In this document: positions 22,976 through 25,829 of the stretch, one piece after another
How the letters are laid out: the number at the start of each line of letters is the position of its first letter
Position numbering within the stretch: the first letter of the stretch is position 1
Assembly (NCBI GenBank): GCA_964607865.1
Contig: CAZSLZ010000031.1
Location: 1 to 25,829 of the forward strand
Length of the DNA: 25,829 nucleotides
Source of the DNA: CAZSLZ01 sp964607865
GTDB lineage: Bacteria; Vulcanimicrobiota; JAJTBE01; CAZSLZ01
Reading direction: 5' to 3'
Translations under genes and position numbers: made by a program
The notes under the pieces: generated by a model
Seen by the model: the letters and a program-made list of their open reading frames with translations, nothing else
Database searches by the model: none
What the model was told of the DNA's origin: nothing

Positions 22976-24397
22976 CTAATTGAAAAAATAATTATTCAAA
23001 TAATCAAACCAGCCCAGATAATACCCGCCGGCTAACAGCACTCCCGTAGAAATAATCCATAAAACCGCAGCAAAAATGCTTACATAATAAAACACCTTCA
23101 AAGATTTTCTCTCTCCCCGGGGAACCGAATTATAAACCACCATATTCAGAATAAAACCCAGAAGGCCGGCTATGGGCACCAGGCTGACCAGTGTAAAGAT
23201 AAAACTCAGCACATAAGATAACAGGTTCAAATGCTTCGGTTCAATTTTTAATGTAACCGGGACCTCTTTCCTTATCCCTTCTCCCTTTAATATCAGCCTT
23301 GAATGATACTCGCCGCCATGGTTAAGCTGAGATGTATAAACCGTAACCCCCACCGCCTGGTTTGCTCCGTCAACCAATGAAGGATAAGCCTTCAACCAGT
23401 TGTCCTCTTTCTTTACTTCCAGCTTATTCACTATTCCCTTTATAATAAATGATTTTTTCCGGTTACTGCCCCTTTTTACAACCCCGAAATTCAATTCTCC
23501 GGGCTCTATTTCGATTTCAGAAGCATCTGCATCAGAGGCAGGAGGCAAAAGAGTACCGGAAAGGCCGGTAGTTATATTCTCGGTTCTGGCTTCCGCGCCA
23601 AAAAGATAGTTTTCCAATTCCTTCACCGATGCAAAACGCCGGGCTGGATCCATCTGAACACACTTCAGTATGGCTTTTTCCAATCTTTTATAAACTTTGG
23701 GGTTCAACTGGGAAGGGTTTTCAAAATGAAAGGGGTTATCTGCGGGGTCCTGGCCGGTAAGACAAAAATATAATGTTGACCCCAGCCCGTAAATATCAGA
23801 ACGGGGATCGGACTGCCCCGTGCCGTATTGCTCGGGGGCTGCATAACCGGGAGTTCCCATTATAATTGTATCTTTTTGTTTACCTGCTGTAAAAATCCGG
23901 GCTATGCCGAAATCAATCAACTTCACTTTGCCGCTGCTACTCACCATTATATTGGCAGGCTTCAAATCCCTGAAGACTATCGCTGGCTCCTGCAAATGCA
24001 AATACTCAAGAACCTGAACCAACTGTTTCAGAATTTCAATTATGTACTCCACTTCCAGAGGCCCGCGCCGGCCCTGCATTTTATCTTCCAGGGTCTCCCC
24101 TTCCACCACATCCATTACCAGATATTTCTTGTTATTTTCCAGAAAATAATCGGTAATTCGAGGAAGGTTGGGGTGATCCAGTTTTGCCAGAATAGAAGCT
24201 TCAGATTGAAATTGATCCTGCACCAGCTGACGGGTTGAGGGATCGCCGAAATCCCATAATTCCTTTATTGCCCACTTCTTTTCAGGAATACGCATATCTG
24301 AGGCCAGGTAAACCGCTCCCATTCCTCCCTGCCCCAGAACCATTTCCACTTTATATCTATCGCCAAGCAAGGTACCCGGTGATAACAAAACCGACAA
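22976..24397 (-). CDS. Membrane-anchored Ser/Thr protein kinase
   Basis: 473 residues. An active Hanks-type kinase domain spans about 14-270: GQGGMGAVY, K45 in WAIK, FRDLKPANIM with D144, K146 and N149, D162 in DFG, GTPGYAAPEQ and SDIYGLG. HRD reads FRD, a mild change. A beta-rich region (about 295-390, starting ELNFGVVKRGS) resembles an Ig-like or ASH/MSP-type fold. Two membrane helices close the protein (about 398-425 and 442-464), so kinase and beta domain are both cytoplasmic. The start is TTG 24397, with GGGAGG eight bases upstream. It is first in the cassette, 106 bases before the PP2C fusion. Confidence 0.94.
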   Translation of the reverse strand: MSVLLSPGTLLGDRYKVEMVLGQGGMGAVYLASDMRIPEKKWAIKELWDFGDPSTRQLVQDQFQSEASILAKLDHPNLPRITDYFLENNKKYLVMDVVEGETLEDKMQGRRGPLEVEYIIEILKQLVQVLEYLHLQEPAIVFRDLKPANIMVSSSGKVKLIDFGIARIFTAGKQKDTIIMGTPGYAAPEQYGTGQSDPRSDIYGLGSTLYFCLTGQDPADNPFHFENPSQLNPKVYKRLEKAILKCVQMDPARRFASVKELENYLFGAEARTENITTGLSGTLLPPASDADASEIEIEPGELNFGVVKRGSNRKKSFIIKGIVNKLEVKKEDNWLKAYPSLVDGANQAVGVTVYTSQLNHGGEYHSRLILKGEGIRKEVPVTLKIEPKHLNLLSYVLSFIFTLVSLVPIAGLLGFILNMVVYNSVPRGERKSLKVFYYVSIFAAVLWIISTGVLLAGGYYLGWFDYLNNYFFN

Positions 24398-24566
24398 TTA
24401 AAAAGCCTCCCTGCAACCACACAATTCCATTTAAACTTCTTCATTTTTATAACTTTCCCTGTCTTGTGCCCAGCTCAAAAAAAACGTAAATATTTATTAT
24501 AACCATACATATTAAAGAGGATTAGAATAATTAAAAAAGAAATTATATTTCAGGCGAGGTGAAAAA

Positions 24567-25130
24567 ATGAAGTCCCAGAATAAAAAAAAGATCCTCATCT
24601 TCTTCATAATAACAACTCTGGTTATAGCCTTTTTCCAGTTCACCTTTTTATTTGACTTTTCCGGCGCAGACGAGAACCTTACTCAGGAAAAGAATCAGGG
24701 CCGAATGCCGTTATTTTTTTTAATAATCACCCTGGCATTACTGCCAAGTTTTATCGCAGGCTATGGCAAATTTCACCCACTTGTCGGTTTCATACCCCCA
24801 TTCCTGCTTATGTCTTTGTTCTGGTTTTTAATTATACACCAGATGAAAATATCGAATATTTCTCTGGCTATCACAGGAAACCAGGTATATAAAACCGCAT
24901 TTTTCACCACTGTTATAATTTCATGTTTCGGAATAATCCTGACCTCGGCAACAGGAAGAATCAGGAAGGAAAAAACAGAAAAAACCACAGAGCAGAATCA
25001 GCCTGCTGAACAAACACAAACTTCCACAACGGTTAATGAAAAAGAACAGGCCGAATTAGAAAATAAAATCAGCGAAAAACCTACAGAAATAAAAAATGAT
25101 CCCCCGGAAAAAAATCATGATTCTATCTGA
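24567..25130 (+). CDS. Small multi-pass membrane protein of unknown function
   Basis: 187 residues, not recognised. The first ~135 residues have about four hydrophobic helices: one after KKKILIFF, one from PLFFLIITLALL, one around FIPPFLLMSLFWFLII, and one around TTVIISCFGIILTSA. A hydrophilic Glu/Lys/Gln/Thr-rich tail follows (about 136-187). AGGTG lies seven bases before ATG 24567. It is divergent from the kinase gene across a 169-base gap in which I found no convincing promoter. It overlaps the next gene by 14 bases, so translation is probably coupled. Confidence 0.75.
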   Translation: MKSQNKKKILIFFIITTLVIAFFQFTFLFDFSGADENLTQEKNQGRMPLFFLIITLALLPSFIAGYGKFHPLVGFIPPFLLMSLFWFLIIHQMKISNISLAITGNQVYKTAFFTTVIISCFGIILTSATGRIRKEKTEKTTEQNQPAEQTQTSTTVNEKEQAELENKISEKPTEIKNDPPEKNHDSI

Positions 25131-25829
25131 ACTTATTGAAAAACTCAATAAAACCCACGATAACCGAAAAATTAAAGAAATCCTTTCCAACCTGGCTTTT
25201 GAAACCCGGTTTAATTACCTGCGCGAATTAATTTACCATATTGATATTTACATGGCCGAAGGAAAATACGGCCAGACCGATGAATTGCTTACCAGCGCCG
25301 AAAAACTGGAAAACTTCCTCAATATTGACAGCAGGGGCAAAATCTCCGACAAAGTCCGAACCCTGCAAATCATCACCAAAAAGAAAAGAGCTAAATTTTT
25401 CGATAACCAGGGAATGAAAAGAAGAGCAATAGCTCAATATAAACTTATTATCAGCGAACTTCAGTTGCCAAGGGAAAACAACTTCCTGGCTGAACTTCTT
25501 ATGGAAATAGGTATTATCGAGGAACAACTGGGATACAAACAGGAAGCCTTCAAGAAGTTCGGCAAAGCTGTGAAGGTTTACGGCAGGCAGAAAGACAAAT
25601 TTAATTACGAGGCAGCCATGTTCAATTGCGCTCATGTGTTGTACGATTTAAGATTTTTTCGCAAAGCTGAGGAATTCTGCCGGGCGTTGATTGATCATTA
25701 CAGAAAAACAGGAAAGATGCAATCCCCTATTGCCCATGCCTACCTGGAGATGGCTAACATTCGCGAATTGAAGAACCAGGGGGATGGCGCCCGCGCTTAC
25801 TATAAAAAAGCTCTGGATGCATACCGGCA
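25117..25829 (+). CDS. TPR-like helical-repeat protein (3' end cut by window)
   Basis: The frame is open from ATG 25117 to the right edge, 237 codons, with no stop. The sequence is all alpha and repetitive in tetratricopeptide style: MAEGKYGQTDELLTSAEKL, a repeat around RAIAQYKLIISEL, EEQLGYKQEAFKKFGKAVKVY, LRFFRKAEEFCRALIDHY, and GDGARAYYKKALDAYR at the edge. Such proteins act as protein-binding scaffolds. No signal peptide is seen. The start overlaps the end of the membrane protein gene by 14 bases in another frame, and the ribosome binding site (CGGAA) is weak, as expected for a coupled gene. Confidence 0.8.
   Translation, partial: MILSELIEKLNKTHDNRKIKEILSNLAFETRFNYLRELIYHIDIYMAEGKYGQTDELLTSAEKLENFLNIDSRGKISDKVRTLQIITKKKRAKFFDNQGMKRRAIAQYKLIISELQLPRENNFLAELLMEIGIIEEQLGYKQEAFKKFGKAVKVYGRQKDKFNYEAAMFNCAHVLYDLRFFRKAEEFCRALIDHYRKTGKMQSPIAHAYLEMANIRELKNQGDGARAYYKKALDAYR

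Noticed and set aside
25228..25635. Minus-strand ORF of 135 codons near the right edge
   Set aside because: It is antisense to a TPR-like frame that stays open to the window edge and has helical-repeat sequence. The antisense product has no recognisable features.
1..25829. CRISPR arrays, insertion sequences, tRNA and rRNA genes
   Set aside because: I saw no regularly spaced repeats, no transposase or terminal repeats, and no tRNA or rRNA sequence on either strand.

Overview
The window is a piece of a bacterial chromosome, by eye low-to-mid 40s % G+C, with strong Shine-Dalgarno sequences, frequent TTG/GTG starts and all three stop codons in use. RpoC and RpoB read closest to Bacillota-type subunits but carry extra zinc ribbons and long insertions. 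The DUF39/NIL-ferredoxin homocysteine module points to an anaerobe. I cannot name the phylum; a deep-branching Bacillota relative or an uncultivated anaerobic phylum would both fit.

Layout. 1-3947 (+): a 5'-truncated FtsJ-like methyltransferase, a C-terminal processing protease and uvrC. 3954-5480 (-): a secreted M48 metalloprotease convergent with uvrC. 5581-7323 (+): a SpoT-like HD hydrolase, ridA and a lone type IV pilin-like gene with its own promoter and a palindromic terminator. 7375-7842 (-): a small YbjN-like protein. 7964-10378 (+): UPF0280, NIL-domain ferredoxin and DUF39/HcyBio, a three-gene set linked in methanogens to sulfide assimilation and homocysteine synthesis from aspartate semialdehyde. 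10635-18496 (-): the RNA polymerase genes rpoB and rpoC under a consensus promoter. 18780-24397 (-): a four-gene phospho-signalling cassette (Ser/Thr kinase, Zn-ribbon/pseudokinase/PP2C fusion, VWA protein, Zn-ribbon/FHA protein). 24567-25829 (+): a membrane protein overlapping a TPR-like protein cut by the window edge.

The most striking feature is rpoB. The reading frame is conserved from end to end but contains two in-frame UAA codons 117 bases apart (16402-16400 and 16285-16283, minus strand). They divide the beta subunit into a 698-residue N part, a 38-codon middle piece carrying the conserved RSN-GTC-QRP segment, and a 557-residue C part. Each UAA is followed within a few bases by a start codon preceded by a Shine-Dalgarno-like sequence, so termination and re-initiation could give a three-piece beta subunit. 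A zinc ribbon sits just before the first break, and other extra ribbons occur in the beta N part and in beta'. UAA is a normal stop for most other genes here, so genetic-code reassignment is not the explanation. Consensus error or a decayed second rpoB copy must be excluded first.

The signalling cassette probably works as a unit: an active membrane-anchored kinase, an apparently active PP2C phosphatase fused to a kinase-fold domain that has lost its catalytic residues, a phosphothreonine-reading FHA protein and a metal-binding VWA protein. The composition recalls TerY-P-type triads but the gene organisation differs.
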